Shown: one piece after another, positions 1-13,500 of the stretch
Layout of the letters: each line of letters opens with the position of its first letter
Position numbering within the stretch: position 1 is the stretch's first letter
Notes under the pieces: generated by a model
Database searches by the model: none
Seen by the model: only the letters and a program-made list of their open reading frames with translations
What the model was told of the DNA's origin: nothing
Made by a program: the position numbers and the translations under genes
Assembly: GCF_018294505.1 (NCBI RefSeq)
Contig: NC_057802.1
Location: 556,883,948 to 556,947,947 of the forward strand
Source of the DNA: Triticum aestivum
Taxonomy: Eukaryota; Streptophyta; Magnoliopsida; Poales; Poaceae
Direction: 5' to 3'
DNA length: 64,000 nt

Positions 1-685
1 ATTTCTCGGAGTACCAGAGAGTTACGGGAATTCGTATTGGGCCTTAATGGGCCATACGGGAAAGGAGAGAAAGGCCCCAAAGGGTGGCGGCACCCCTCCC
101 CATGGGCTAGTCCGAATTGGACTAGGGAGGGGGCGCCCCCTTCCTTCTTTCTCCTTTCCCCTTCCCATCTCCTACTCCCACAAGGAAAGGAGGAGTCCTA
201 CTCCCCTTGGGCGCGCCACCTCCCCTTGGCCGGCCCTCTCCTCCTTGCTCCTTTATATACGGGGGCAGGGGGGCACCCCAAGGACACACAATTGATATAC
301 GATATTTTAGCCGTGTGCGGTGCCCCCTCCACCATATTACACCTCGATAATATCGTTGCGGAGCTTAGGCGAAGCCCTGCGTCGGTAGAACATCATCATC
401 GTCACCACGCCGTCGTGCTGACGAAACTCTCCCTCAACACTCGGCTGGATCGGAGTTCGAGGGACGTCATCGAGCTGAACGTGTGCTGAACTCGGAGGTG
501 CCGTGCGTTCGGTACTTGATCGGTCGGATCGTGAAGACGTTCGACTACATCAACCACGTTGTAATAACGCTTCCGCTGTCGGTCTACGAGGGTACGTGGA
601 CAACACTCTCCCCTCTCGTTGCTATGCATCACCATCATCTTGCGTGTGCGTAGGAAATTTTTTGAAATTACTACGTTCCCCAACA
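1..685 (+). mobile_element. 3' part of a Copia LTR (Angela/BARE/WIS type), cut by the window edge
   Basis: The segment ends in CCCCAACA at 685, the usual 3' end of Angela/BARE/WIS LTRs. It shares the order of motifs with the complete LTR at 52428-54150: a TATA box (TTTATATAC, about 252-260), a GCCGTCGTGCTG block, a TCGG(T/A)-CTTGATCGG block, CGCTTCCGC and a CTCTCGTTGCTA block before the end. The 5' part of the LTR and any coding region lie left of the window, so whether this is a solo LTR or one end of a full element cannot be told. It sits inside the leader of the Gypsy element that follows. Short open frames here are not genes. Confidence 0.75.
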
Positions 686-1898
686 GGCAACACTCCAAGG
701 TAGAACAGAACAAAAGCTGGATTGGCATTTTGATCTGCGGAATACAACTGCTTTGACCCAATCCCAGAGATGGATGAGGTACTGGAGTTTGTTTCTCCTA
801 GTCATTCCGGAATAGAATGGCTTGATGGACCACAAGAGTGATAGGCACTGATGAACGAATGCACGCATACTCTTGACTATCAATTGATAGACGAAGGTCA
901 GAAGACAACTAAAGAGGGACAACTCAAAGGAACATATGTTTTTCTGAGTTGTGGATGCATGGATTAGTATGCCGAACAAATTCAACATATTTCTTCCGGA
1001 TAACCCATGCAGAGAGGTAGAATTGGCAGAGTCACAATATAGAATGGGGAATTCATCGAGAGCACTCTTGTTGTGATCTTTTGGTTCAACGAGGAACTTC
1101 TGCCAAGGATGGTTCATGGTATTTGGAAGAATGATATACCACGGACCTCAAAGACTATCACAAGGTCACTACTATCCTAAAGGAACGAGCAACACTATCT
1201 ACACGAATTAAGTAGAGTGAATCTTGGGTTCAAAAACCCAGAAAAAGAATGCCTACTAACTAAATGGCATCACGGGATGCTTTCGAGAATGGTGGCCAGA
1301 ATCATCACACTGGGAACACAAAACATGGCTAGATTACTAGGTGATCCTCTAAGACACCTAGGGTCATAATAATAGCTCCAACTGATATGTCGAGGCAACA
1401 GAATACCTCAACTCACGCGATTAGTGTGGTTAAACTGGCCCAAAGAAACATCGGGAACGGAAAGAAGGGAGTTGCAAATGCATCATACTATTTAGAAATC
1501 TGGGATGACTCGGACAGCATAATGGCTGTAAATGCTCAAAAGATTTGAGACATCCTGCAAAATGGTGGCATAACCACTTAACATCACAGTATCAAAGTTC
1601 TGAGATCAACTATGAATGGAGGTAGAAGAAACTGAACTGAGACTTGAATCCATCAATCCTATAAGTCTACGGATTAGTAACACGTGATCCTGATAGAAAG
1701 ATGAGAAACCTAGTTCTTAATCCCCGTAGAAAAGAAGAGGATGACTCAGATCAGAAGGCCATAGGGTAAAGGAGTAAAAAGAGCCTTACGTTCCTTCCCA
1801 CAATCAATTCCCCTACATATAACTACAGCATTTCTAGACTCAACTTCGACCAGTTTGGCTTGGTAATCCTACAGGCAGTCAGGCTCTGATACCAATGC
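686..1898 (-). mobile_element. Gypsy element 1: internal leader region between LTR and gag
   Basis: This stretch lies between the Copia LTR and the Gypsy LTR at 1899-6089. On the minus strand it begins with a primer-binding site next to the LTR and then reads as untranslated leader, so the element runs leftwards and its gag-pol would lie beyond the Copia insertion, outside the window. An open frame at about 690-1117 (-) encodes roughly 140 residues with no domain I recognise. It could be the remains of an extra leader ORF or chance. I see no host gene here. Confidence 0.6.
1881..1895 (-). other. Primer-binding site of Gypsy element 1 (initiator tRNA-Met type)
   Basis: Minus-strand sequence TTGGTATCAGAGCCT lies three bases inside the LTR that starts at 1899. 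The core TGGTATCAGAGC complements the 3' end of plant initiator tRNA-Met. It fixes the element's orientation: transcription runs right to left. Confidence 0.75.
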
Positions 1899-4800
1899 TG
1901 TCAGGACCCCGATTCCAAGTCACATTGATCTAGCCGGTAACACCTCATATCACTTTGCGGCCTCACTCACGGTATTCCCACGGGTGTCGCCTTACCATGG
2001 CCCGGGACCGTTTGCGCCTTTTGGCTCACGTATATGATAGTGTCACTAGCATCCATATGACAGAGAACCCAGGCCAACATGACTAGTCGTGAACCCAAAG
2101 TGGCACTAACTTACAGGGACAGGCATACATGAATCAACATCGAGCATGTCGGTCAGCAGCGTGCGAATCCGGGCTGTAGCACTGGGCTAACAGGACTCCG
2201 GTGAACCGGGCAGTAGCAGGCTAGGCAGGACTCCGGATGTCACCGCGTGACATTTCCCCGAAGGGACAGACACAGGAACGAAGTGAATCACATGCCGGCC
2301 AGTCAAGTGTTCTGGAGCAGTAGTGCTGGGCTAGCAGGACTCCGGTGAACCGGGCTGTAGCGGACTACTATGGCTCATGGAAGCACAAGACTACATTTCC
2401 CCATAAGAGAGGCTACCAAGGATAAACAACTAGGTTGTCGGATCCCACACATACCAAGCATTTCAATCATACACACAATATGCTCGATATGTGTAAATAC
2501 AACATGGCATCACAACATAACTCTACGACTCAAGTATTTATTCATTAGGCTCCGAGGAGCCAAGTATTACAATCATGGTCTCATGACCCAACATACAGAG
2601 CATACAAGCATCAAGCGGAAGCATAACCATGTCTGAGTACAGACAACTACAAATGAAAAAGGCTGAGAAGCTTGACTATCTACAAGACCCTGCCGAGGGC
2701 ACAAGATCGTAGCTGAGGTAACAAGCTAAACGTCGAAGTCCACGCGGAACTACTAGCGAGACTAAAGTCTCTCTGCAAAACATAAATTAAGAAAACGTGA
2801 GTACAAATGTACCCAGCAAGACTTACATCAGAACTAACTACATATGCATCGGTATCAACAAAGGGGGTGGTGGAGTTTAACTGCAGCAAGCCAGCTTTAA
2901 CTCAGTGGCTATCCTAAACTATGACTGCAAGTAACTCTTTTGAGGTGGCGCACACGAGTCCACATATTCACCATATCAATACACCACTATGGATCCGCTC
3001 CCGTCTCCCTACGAGAAGGCCATCCATAGCACTCACGCTTATCTTGCGAGTTTTAGAGTATCCACTTTCACTTGTCTATGAACTGTACAGGCAACCCAAA
3101 AGTCCTTTACCGCGGACACGGCTATTCGAATAGATCATTTATAACCCTGCAGGGGTGTACTTCTTCACACAGGCTCTCGCCACTTACCACCATGTACACG
3201 TCGTGTATCTCGGCAACCTTCAAGCGGAAGCCTGGCGAGGGAGTCGGCCACGACCTGACTAACCACACAAGTCTCTAGTCCAGGTTTATCGCCTATTCGG
3301 GTTCCATCCGCGAGGAGATCCGGCCGGGGTTTCGCTCACAGCCCCAAACGATGTGTGCAAGGTTCCCGAGACACCAAACGGGCGCCCGGTACACCGTGCC
3401 ACGGTGTATCTACTGCATCATAGCCCACCCCTAGGGTCAGCGCTACGCACGGCCTCCAACACATATCCTACAAACACCAGAAACTAGTTGCAACTCCTGG
3501 ACAGAGATCAAGGCGGTTAATAAGTCGAGAGGGTCCATTGGTTTCGGGCCCAACACGTGGTAGTAGCTGTTCATGGATCACAAACACAGAACTCAGTTCC
3601 TAAGGACGGTTTCAATGAGACAACCCACCATGTACTCCTACATGGCTTCTCACGGCTACCTTTACCAAATCGTGTTCGCACACTTAACTCACACACAGTA
3701 GGACATGTTCATCACCATTCCAATTCATTCCCGATGAATCAGACCTGACTCAACTCTAAGTAGTAGCAGGCATGACAAACAAGCATGAATGAGTAGGCAC
3801 ATCAGGGCTCAAACAACTCCTACTCATGCTAGTGGGTTTCATCTATTTACTGTGGCAATGACGGGTCGTGCAGAGGATAAGGGGTTCAACTACCGCAGCA
3901 AGTAACAGATGAAACGTTGTTGTCCTAATGCAGTAAAAGAGAGCAGGAGCGAGAGAGTGGGATTGTATCAGAATGAACAAGGGGGTTTTGCTTGCCTGGC
4001 ACTTCTGAAGATATTATAACTCTTCATCGGTGTCATCGATCTCATCGTCGGAACCATGTCTACTGAGAGGGGACAAATACCGGCAATAGAGAGAAAACAC
4101 AATCAATGCAATGCACAATATGATGCATGAACATGACATGGCAACATGCTGTGATTTGAGCTAATGCAACTAGAACAGAAGGGTTTGAGCTTATTTGAAC
4201 CAAGGGTTCAAATTCAAACTCAAGTTATGAACTCATATAATGCATTATCATGTTTTGATCTAAATAGCAGGGTTAAGTTTCTTTATCATGCATGAAACCA
4301 GTACAGATGGATAGATTGGATTTTTCTGATCATTTTTCATATATAACTTATTTAATTTGGAGTTACAGATAATTTTCTATGAATTTCAGAAGTTTAGGGC
4401 ATTTTCTGGAATTTCTTGAATAAGATCAAATCCAGAAAAAGGTTAACTGCGTCAGCATGACGTCGGGGTGACGTCAGGAGGTCAAAGGCGCCAGCCGAGG
4501 TCAAACCTGACGGCTGGGACCCACATGTCAGTGTAACAACTAACTAACAGAGTTAGTTAGTGTTACGTTAGCACTAATCTAGGTTAATTAGGGCCTGGGC
4601 CCACATGTTAGTGAGTCAACCAATTAACTAAGTTAATTAGCGCTAACTAATCTAACACCTAAACTAAACAGGGGCATGGCCCACATGTCAGTGACCCTGG
4701 GGGGTCAAACCCCAGGTTAAACGAGGCAACCTCGCCGAACTTGGTCCATGGCTCGTCGCCGGCGACACCAGAGACGGCGGAGGTGCTCGGAATCGCTCCT

Positions 4801-6089
4801 CCGATGACCAAATGACCAGCGGAGGGCATCTAAGCGCTGCTGGTGAACTCGCGCATTGAGTGGAGCAAGCGGTGTGTGCGGGGGTGACCGGAGATGGCGC
4901 CGGCGTCGAGCCAGGCGGCGGCCCGAGTTCGAGCATGAACAGAAACGAGTCTACGGAGCACGGCGTGAGGTTCTGGTGGGTGTGCTCGGATCCTGGGAGT
5001 GCACTGGGTGTAGTGACGCGCTCGGTTTGGATGGAGGCGAACCAAAACGACGACGGCGACAAGTCCGGCGCCGGTGAGTCTCGATCTCGACGGAAACGAG
5101 GGCTACGATGAGCCATTGAGCATGGGGGCAGGGGGGATCGGTAGAGGAGCTCACGGCGAGTCAGACGAGGGTCTCAGCGAGCTCGGGGAAGCACCATGGA
5201 CAACGAACAGGTGCCGGCGATCTCCGGCGGCAGAGGAGGAAGAAGATGAGGTAGCCGGCGATGCGGGGCGTCCGGCGTCGCGTGGCTCCTCGTAGATGAT
5301 GAAGAGGACCCTGTGGTTCTTCTGGGCGGGTCGGCGAGGCGAGACAGTGGCTCTGGGCGGAGTGGCGGCGAACGGCGATGTCGGCGCGCTCGGTTGCGTG
5401 GGGGAGAGAGCTAGGGGAGGAGATGGGGACGAGGGAGTGGGCGAGAGGGTTCCAGGGGTGTGTGTGGCGTCTTGAGGGCGTCCAGGGAGAAGCGGCAAGC
5501 AGGAGGTGGCCGAGGCGCGTGGGCGCGCACGGCGGCCACATGCCTCTCGTCCTACTAGCGAGAGGTGGGAGATGACTGGCAGCGGGCTGGGCTGGGCCGG
5601 CCAGGTGGGCTGCCTACTGGGCCGGAAGCCAGGTAAGTCTCTTTCTCTCTTTTATTTCCTGTTTTCTATTTTCTGTCTTTGTTTTTTTGGATTTAGTAAA
5701 ATACTAAACCACTTTATAAAATCCTGAAATAAATTGTGGACACTGTTGAAATGTTTTTCAACAGCCCTCAACCATTTTCAGAATTATTTGGGCAATTAAA
5801 ATATTTATAGTAATTAAATGCCCAAATGCAAATACTTTATGGATTAATTCAAAAATCCAGATTGACCTAGAAAAATGTGCACCATTTTTGGCAGAGGTTC
5901 TGGACCAATTCAAAAATGATGAACTTTTCCAAAGGCATTTTGGGTTCATTGAAAATATTTTGAGGTTGAACCTATTTGAGTTATTCTGGTGCTAGGATTT
6001 ATCATCCCCATTTCATATTTCAAATTTAATTAGACATGATGCATAGGTGCTGATGCAACTAATTACAAGCAAAGTCTAGGGTTGTGACA
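1899..6089 (-). mobile_element. 5' LTR of Gypsy element 1 (about 4.2 kb)
   Basis: The segment starts TGTCAGGACCCC and ends GGTTGTGACA, giving matching TGTCA/TGACA termini, and the primer-binding site lies directly to its left. The left part carries repeats of an AGGACTCCGGTGAACCGGGC-type block (about 2181-2350). The middle (about 4690-5640) is GC-rich with many chance open frames, and the outer end (5640-6089) is AT-rich. A 4.2-kb LTR is long but has parallels in the chromovirus at 6662-20169. The opposite LTR is not in the window, so no target-site duplication can be checked. Predicted reading frames inside it show no protein motif. Confidence 0.7.
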
Positions 6090-6661
6090 GTCGCACCATC
6101 GTTCCAGGCGCCGACATCTTCGTCAGACCAGGGCGCACTGCATCAAGCAGATGCAGCCACGGTGGCGGTGGGCACGGAACACATGGACATAAAGTCCACC
6201 CGCATAAAGAGTTAGTTGTCCAATCACATGACCTTACCGTCTCACCGGGTTACCTCAGTTGTTAAGAACATATATATTTCGACAAAAGCATTGAACGTTT
6301 AATGACTACACCTCATAAATCACCAAGGATTAGCTTTACACTACCATACTAAACCTTTCTGTCATTGATGTTTAAAATAGCGTTCCATGTGCTCCTCACT
6401 CCTTACCTCCTCCTTGATCAATCTTCGTGATCCTGGGTACATATAAGATCATAGAATGAGAAAGAGACAAGAAACAACTCTGTTGCAATTGTACATATAT
6501 ATGATGTTAATTATTTCAAAGTCATTCTTTCGATCTCTTATCCAAATATATTGGGTTGCAAGGCTATGCCTCAACCCATTTCCTTACCAAATTAATCACA
6601 CATGACATCATATCGCAAGAGTAAATCATCGAAGAAGACATAAAAAGGAATGTTTATTGAG
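6090..6661. other. Unclassified stretch between two Gypsy elements
   Basis: It starts right after the LTR end at 6089 and stops where similarity to the chromovirus leader begins (about 6662-6672). It has mixed composition and no long open frame. I see no terminal repeats, RNA gene or recognisable protein. It may be the original host DNA or an unrecognised part of an element. Confidence 0.4.
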
Positions 6662-7379
6662 GTGACATCATGGCAGCAGTATAGTATCCCTCCGCACCAA
6701 CATCAGATGCGATAGCAATGTGCCTGAAAGGTGAGGCGTCCAACTCCCGATACTCTCCACGAAGACGTGTCAGAGCAGCATGGGCAGCATCGTGGACAAC
6801 CATATCGATGGTCACTCCAACACCATGAGCGGTGTGCAGCACAGTAGTGGAGTCATACTCCCGCGAGTAGAGGTGGACGATGGCACGGTACTGCTCCTGG
6901 TTAAAGTCCTGGTACTCCTCGTAGACGGTGTACTCAGGGTGCCAGCGATAACCCAGATAGGTCATCATCTCAGCTAGCACAGCAGGTGATCCCGAGGCAC
7001 CAATGGCCGTCGTGTGGCGCACGACCTGCCTCGTGGGTTCCATCTGAAAGCAAAGATGTTTCAAAGGAGTCAAATGACAGTGTGTGAATTGTTCAAAATA
7101 CTATTCTAAGAAATAACTATGGCTTATCCAACTTTGGGGTGAATGCGGTCACGGGATCCTAGTGTTAGAGTTAGTAAGTTCATTTAACCCGAGTAGAAGA
7201 GAGTTCAGAGTCCCAGAGTAAAGGTCGAGGAGTAAAAGATCCTAGTACCACCCAATGGCGACGTGGGCCCGTAAGACACACAGCCATGTTAGTAAAAGTT
7301 TTTGTAATGTCTAGACTCGACTTCGGCCAAGGAGTATGGAAAGGGGGATTCCTACAGGCAGTCGGCTCTGATACCAACT
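6662..7379 (-). mobile_element. Partial chromovirus leader copy beyond the 3' LTR
   Basis: Positions 6672-7379 are nearly identical to 15622-16329, including the primer-binding site at 7364-7377 and the N-terminal part of the leader ORF (6671-7073). The match stops abruptly near 6672; GGTGACA occurs close to the breakpoint in both copies, which suggests microhomology. The ORF is truncated and reads into unrelated sequence. Confidence 0.8.
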
Positions 7380-10300
7380 TGTGACGCCCCCGATTTGACC
7401 GTACACTAATCATGCATGCAAATGTGTACGGTCAAGATCAGGGACTCACGGGAAGATATCACAACACAACTCTACAACATAAATAAGTCATACAAGCATC
7501 ATAATACAAGCCAGGGGCCTCGAGGGCTCGAATACAAGTGCTCGATCATAGACGAGTCAGCGGAAGCAACAATATCTGAGTACAGTCATAAGTTAAACAA
7601 GTTTGCCTTAAGAAGGCTAGCACAAACTGGGATACAGATTGAACGAGGCGCAGGCCTCCTGCCTGGGATCCTCCTAACTACTCCTGGTCGTCGTCAGCGG
7701 GCTGCACGTAGTAGTAGGCACCTCCAGTGTCGTAGGAGTCGTCGTCGACGGTGGCGTCTGGCTCCTGGACTCCAGCATCTGGTTGCGACAACCAGGTAGA
7801 AAGGGAAAGGGGGAAAAGAGGGAGAGAGGCAACCGTGAGTACTCATCCAAAGTACTCGCAAGCAAGGGGCTACACTACATATGCATGGGTATATGTGTAA
7901 AGGGCCATATCAGTGGACTGAACTTCAGAATGCCAGAATAAGAGGGGGATAGCTAGTCCTGTCGAAGACTACGCTAGACTTGCGGGTACTCCTACGAGCC
8001 GACCCGACTTTGGTCACCACAGGTGTCATGTATAGAGTATATAAGTATATACCCGTGATCACCGCCCAAGTGATCACGGCCCGATAGTATAACACAGCAG
8101 ACGGACAAGAATGTAGGGCCACTGATGGAAAACTAGCATCCTATACTAAGCATGTAGGATTGCAGTTACAGGTAACAACAGTAGTAGCAAGGACAGGCTA
8201 TGCATCAGGATAGGATTAACGGAAAGCAGTAACATGCTACACTACTCTAACGCAAGTAGTATAGAGAAGAATAGGCGATATCTGGTGATCAAGGGGGGGG
8301 GCTTGCCTGATTGCTCTGGCAAGAAGGAGGGGTCGTCAACAGCGTAGTCGGTCGGGGCACCAGCAGCGTCGATCTCGTAGTCTACCGGAGAGAAGAGGGG
8401 GAAGAAACAGTAAATACAATGCAAACATAAGCATGACGATGCATGGCATGACAAAGTGTGATGCTAGGAGTGCCCTAACGCAGTACTAGGTGGTACCGGC
8501 GAAGGGGGGGAACATCCGGGAAAGTATTCCCGATGTTTCGCATTTTCGGACAGATGAAACGGAGGGGGAAAGTTGCGAGTTCGCTATGTTAGGGATGTGT
8601 GGCGGACGAACGGGCTGCGTATCCGGATTCGTCTCGTCGTTCTGAGCAACTTTCATGTAGAAACTATTTTCATCCGAGTTACTGATTATTTTATATGATT
8701 TTCTAAAGATTTAATCATTTTCTGGAATTATTTAATTTAACAGAAAAGGAATATGACGTCAGCATGACGTGATGATGACCTCAGCAGTCAACAGAGCGGC
8801 TGACCAGGTCAAACTGACCAGTGGGTCCTACCTGTCATAGACAGTGGACTAACAGAAGTTTAAACTAACTAAATTTAGATTAGTTAACTACTGGACCCCA
8901 CCTGTCAGTGTCTAATCAACTAAACTAATTGGTTTTAATTATTAAAAATGTTTTAATTATAGGATTAAGCGGTGGGGCCCGCACGTCAGTGGCTGGGGCC
9001 TGCCCAGTCAGCACAGTTGACCAGGTCAACTAGTCAACAGGGGGCCAGGGGGCCCACTGGCAGTGACCCAGGGGGTGGCCCCAGGTGTGCCAGCTCAGCG
9101 CGGCCGGCGGCTCAACGCCGGCGACGCCAAACACGGTGGCGCGGCTTGGGTCTCGCCGGAAAACGCGTACAGGGCTCGGGGAGGAGCGGGGCTAGTCTCA
9201 TTCGAACGAGCTCTCAGCGCCGCATCCAGTGGTGGCCGTAGCATCGCCGGACTTGGCCGGAATCGGCGCCGGTGAGCGGCGGAGGTGGCGGCGTGCACGG
9301 GTGCTCGACGAAAACGGAGCTACGGCGTGCTATCGAGCAAACGGAGAGGCTGGGGAGTATCTACGCGTTGTGGGGAGAGCAACGGGCTTGAGCCCGTGAC
9401 CAAAAGGTCACCGGAGCCTTGCCGGCGGCGAGCTCCGCGGCGATGCGTTCGGACGCTCATCGGGGACGGCACTAGGAGGCACGGGAGGGAGTGTGCGCGT
9501 GCGTGTTCGGCTCCTAGGAACCCCAGGAGAACAACGGTCAGCTCGGGCGAGCGTGTCAATGTTCACAACGACGGCAACTACCTCGTCGGCGGCGACATGT
9601 TCAGGCGCAAGCAGAGCGGCGGCTACGAGAGCTCAAGAGGCCAGGAGAGCGAGGGGAGAGGATGAGGGGCTCACCACGCGGCGCAAGAAAGGCCTATGGG
9701 AGGTTTAGGAGCTGCTGTGCAGTGGATCGATGCCGGCGAGCTCCTGTGATCCGAAGTGGAAGACGAGGCCGGGGCAGCGTTCGGGGTCGCCCGGCGTCCT
9801 GCGGCTCAACGAGGAGGCGTAGTCGAGGGAGGCGGAGCGGCTGGACACGATGAGGTCGCGAGGAAAGCACGGTGGTCGCGTGAACGACGGAGAACGGCGG
9901 CGACCGCGTCGGTCTCCTCTCCAGAATGAAGGAGAGGGAGAGGGGAGAGGTGGATCTGGGGGAGGGGAGGCGCAGAGGCGAGCGAGAGGGGGCAAGTGGG
10001 AGAGATGGGTGGAGGCCGAGGCGTCGGGGCGGCCTTATCCCCTCCCGGCGTCGGCGCCGGCGAGGTGGTCGGGCGGGGACGTGCCCCTGTTGCGACCCCG
10101 GTCGGGTGAACAGGGGGGAAGGCGACCCGGGGAGGGGCTGGGCCGGCGGTTGGCCGGCTGGGCCAGGTGGGCCTGTGAGCTGGGCCGCCTGGTCCAGTGA
10201 GGGAGGGGGATCTTTTTCTTTTCTTTTCTTTATTTTTATTTTCTATTTTATTTCACTTTAAAATACTTAGGCACTTTCTAAAAAAATGTTTTCTCCACAA

Positions 10301-10491
10301 TAATTACTAGTGCAATATTTGGCACCCACCGAACATTTTTGTTTTGACTTTTGATAACATTGGGTGTTTGTCACTATTTCATTTTTTTGAATTTGAAATG
10401 TTTTGAACTAACAGTTGATTAGCAACAGGAACAGAGATGACATGGCATCATCAGGAGAGTTTTACTGTAGCCTAATTATCCGGGCGTTACA
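7380..10491 (-). mobile_element. 3' LTR of the chromovirus (3112 bp)
   Basis: It starts TGTGACGCCC and ends GGGCGTTACA. It is the shorter of the two LTRs: at about 7975 it lacks roughly 730 bp present in the other LTR (about 16925-17655). Elsewhere the pair agree closely by eye. A GC-rich block at about 9060-10200 gives many spurious open frames. Confidence 0.85.
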
Positions 10492-10510
10492 AGTCTCCTC
10501 CACTACAAGA
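10492..10510 (-). other. Polypurine tract region next to the 3' LTR
   Basis: On the minus strand GTAGTGGAGGAGACT runs directly into the LTR start TGTAACGCCC. A purine-rich run next to the 3' LTR is the usual primer site for plus-strand DNA synthesis in LTR retrotransposons. Confidence 0.55.
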
Positions 10511-10526
10511 AATCTCGTCCCGAGAT

Positions 10527-13500
10527 TTAGGAGGTAGAAGGAAACAGTGCGGGGTATTCATCACGCAGGGGATCCTCGCCTTCCCAAGTGGCTTCATCTT
10601 CAGAATGGTGCGACCACTGGACTTTGAGGAACTTGATCGCCTTCTAACGTGTGCGGCGTTCAGCTTGGTCGAGAATGCGGACCGGATGCTCTTTATAGGA
10701 GAGGTCCTGCTGCAATTCGAGCACTTCATGATCTATTGCTCGGATTGGGTCCTTGAAGCAACGGCGGAGCTGTGACACATGGAACACATCGTGAACCTGA
10801 GAAAGGTTCGGCGGTAGCTCCAGTTGGTATGCCACTTTTCCACGCCTTTCCAGAATAGTGAATGGGCCAATATAGCGAGGAGCTAGTTTGCCCTTGATTC
10901 CGAAGCGGTGAGCACCCTTCATTGGTGTGACTCGAAGATAAGCCTTTTCGCCAGGTTGATAGACCATGTCTTTATGATGACGGTCATACTGACTTTTCTG
11001 ACGTGACTGAGCAGTCTTGAGATTCTCACGAATAATGCGGACTTGTTCTTCGGCATGTTGGATAATATCCGGACCAAAGAGTGGACATTCTCCAGTTTCT
11101 AACCAGTTCAGAGGGGTTCGGCACCTTCGTCCATATAACACTTCGAAGGGGGCCATCTTCAGACTAGCTTGATAGCTATTATTATAAGAGAACTCAGCAT
11201 ACGGGAGAGATTCCTCCCATTTCTTGCCGAAGGAAATAACACAAGCTCGAAGCATGTCTTCGAGAACTTGGTTGACGCGTTCAACTTGCCCTTGCGACTG
11301 AGGATGAAACGCAGTACTGAATGACAGATGAGTTCCCATAGCTTCTTGGAAACTTGCCCAGAATCTTGAAGTGAATAAGCTGCCACGGTCTGAACTAATA
11401 ACCAATGGAATACCGTGGAGTGAAACAATCCTGGACATATAGAGCGTTGCCAACTGACTAGCAGTGATCGTTTCTTTGACCGCCAGGAAATGTGCAACTT
11501 TGGAAAGCCGGTCAATGACGACAAGAATAGCATCATTACCTTTCTGTGATTTGGGAAATCCAGTGACGAAGTCCATCTCAACATGGTCCCATTTCCATTC
11601 AGGAATAGAGATAGGTTGCAGAGTTCCAGCAGGCCTTTGATGTTCTGCTTTGATACGACGGCAAACGTCACACTCAGCAACATAACGAGCAATGTCTTGC
11701 TTCATATTAGACCACCAGAATCTCTGACGGATGTCTTGGTACATCTTTGTACTACCAGGATGGATACATAAAGGCGTATCCTGAGCTTCTTTCATAACTT
11801 CCTGTGTCATATCCAGGTTTTTCTCTGCACATGGCACCACTAGGCGGCCCTTGAAGTACAAAGTGCCATCATCAGCAATAGTGAAGAATGAGGGCTTTCC
11901 TTCTGCAAGGTAGCGCTTAATCTTCTGGGCTTCAGAGTCATATCCCTGTATTCTCTTGATGGAGTCCAAGAGATCTGGTTCGACGGCCAGGGTATTGAGG
12001 GAACCCTGGGAAACAACACGGAGGTTCATCTTGCAAAACTCCTTAGGAGGGGGAGCGAGTGCACCCGGAGGAACAATATGGAGGTTCAGCTTCCTGAATT
12101 CTTCAACAAGCGAGGGCTGAACTTTGTGAACCTGGAGGTGGTTGCAGTAAGACTTGCGGCTCAAGGCATCAGCCATTACATTAGCCTTGCCTGGCGTATA
12201 GGAAATACCCAAGTCAAAGTCTGCAACAAGCTCCATCCATCTCTGCTGACGGAGGTTCAGGTCTGGCTGAGTAAACAGATACTTCAGACTTTGGTGGTCA
12301 GTGAAGATCTCGCAACGATTACCGAGAAGGTAATGTCGCCACTGCTTCAGCGCATGAATGACAGCAGCAAGTTCGAGGTCGTGAACTGGGTAGTTCTCTT
12401 CATGAGGGCGCAATTGCCGAGAGGCATAAGCAATCACTTTGCAGTCTTGCATTAGGACACAGCCTAATCCTTGACGGGAAGCGTCGCAGTAAATGACGAA
12501 GTCCTTAGTATCAGGTGGAGCTAGAATTGGGGCAGAAGTCAACTTGTCTTTGAGTGCCTGGAAACTTTCCTGACATTTGTCTGTCCATTGGAACTTGACG
12601 CCCTTATGCAACAGGTTAGTCAGAGGCCTGGCGATCTTGGAGAAGTTCTCGACGAATCGACGGCAATAGCTGGCGAGACCGAGAAAACTTCTGACTTGCT
12701 TAACGTTCTTGGGAGGAGTCCAATCAAGGATAGCCTGGACTCGTTCAAGGTTGACGGCAATACCATCCTTAGAGATGACATGCCCAAGATAGGTTACTTC
12801 GGGTAGCCAGAATTCACATTTAGAGAACTTGGCATATAGTTGATGCTCTCGTAGCTTTTCCAGCACAAGCCGAAGATGTTCAGCATGTTCTTCTTCGTTC
12901 TTGGAAAATACCAGGATATCATCCAGATAAACCATGATGAACTTGTCGAGGTAATCCATGAATATATAGTTCATAAGACGAGAGAAGGTGGCTGGAGCAT
13001 TGGTTAAACCGAAAGACATGATGGTGTACTCGTATGAACCATATCGAGTCACGAAGGCGGTCTTTGGGATATCCTCTTCGCGAACACGGATCTGGTGGTA
13101 ACCCAACCTCAAGTCGAGCTTAGAGAACACTGATGAACCCGCCAGTTGATCATACAGATCATTGATTTGAGGAAGAGGGTATTATTCTGAATGGTAGCTT
13201 GGTTTATAGGACGGTAGTCTTGAACTAATCGGTTTGTTCCATCCTTCTTCTTGACAAAGAGAGAAGGTGCTCCCCAAGGAGAGCAACTTGGGTGAATGAA
13301 TCCTTTGCGAAGAGATTTGTCGATTTCCTCCTTAAGCTCAAGGAGTTCATGCGGCGGCATCTTGTAGGGTCGCTTGGCTATAGGAGTGGTGCCTGGTTTC
13401 AAGTCGATGATGAATTCGACAGCTCTAGCATGGGGAATCCCTGGAAGTTCTTCAGGGAAGACGTCGAGGAATTCACGCACGACGGGAATGTTTTCAATGC

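Noticed and set aside
9063..10261. Several 70-140-residue frames on both strands, repeated at 18650-19940
   Set aside because: They are GC-rich chance frames inside the chromovirus LTRs, present in both LTR copies on conflicting strands, with no protein motif.
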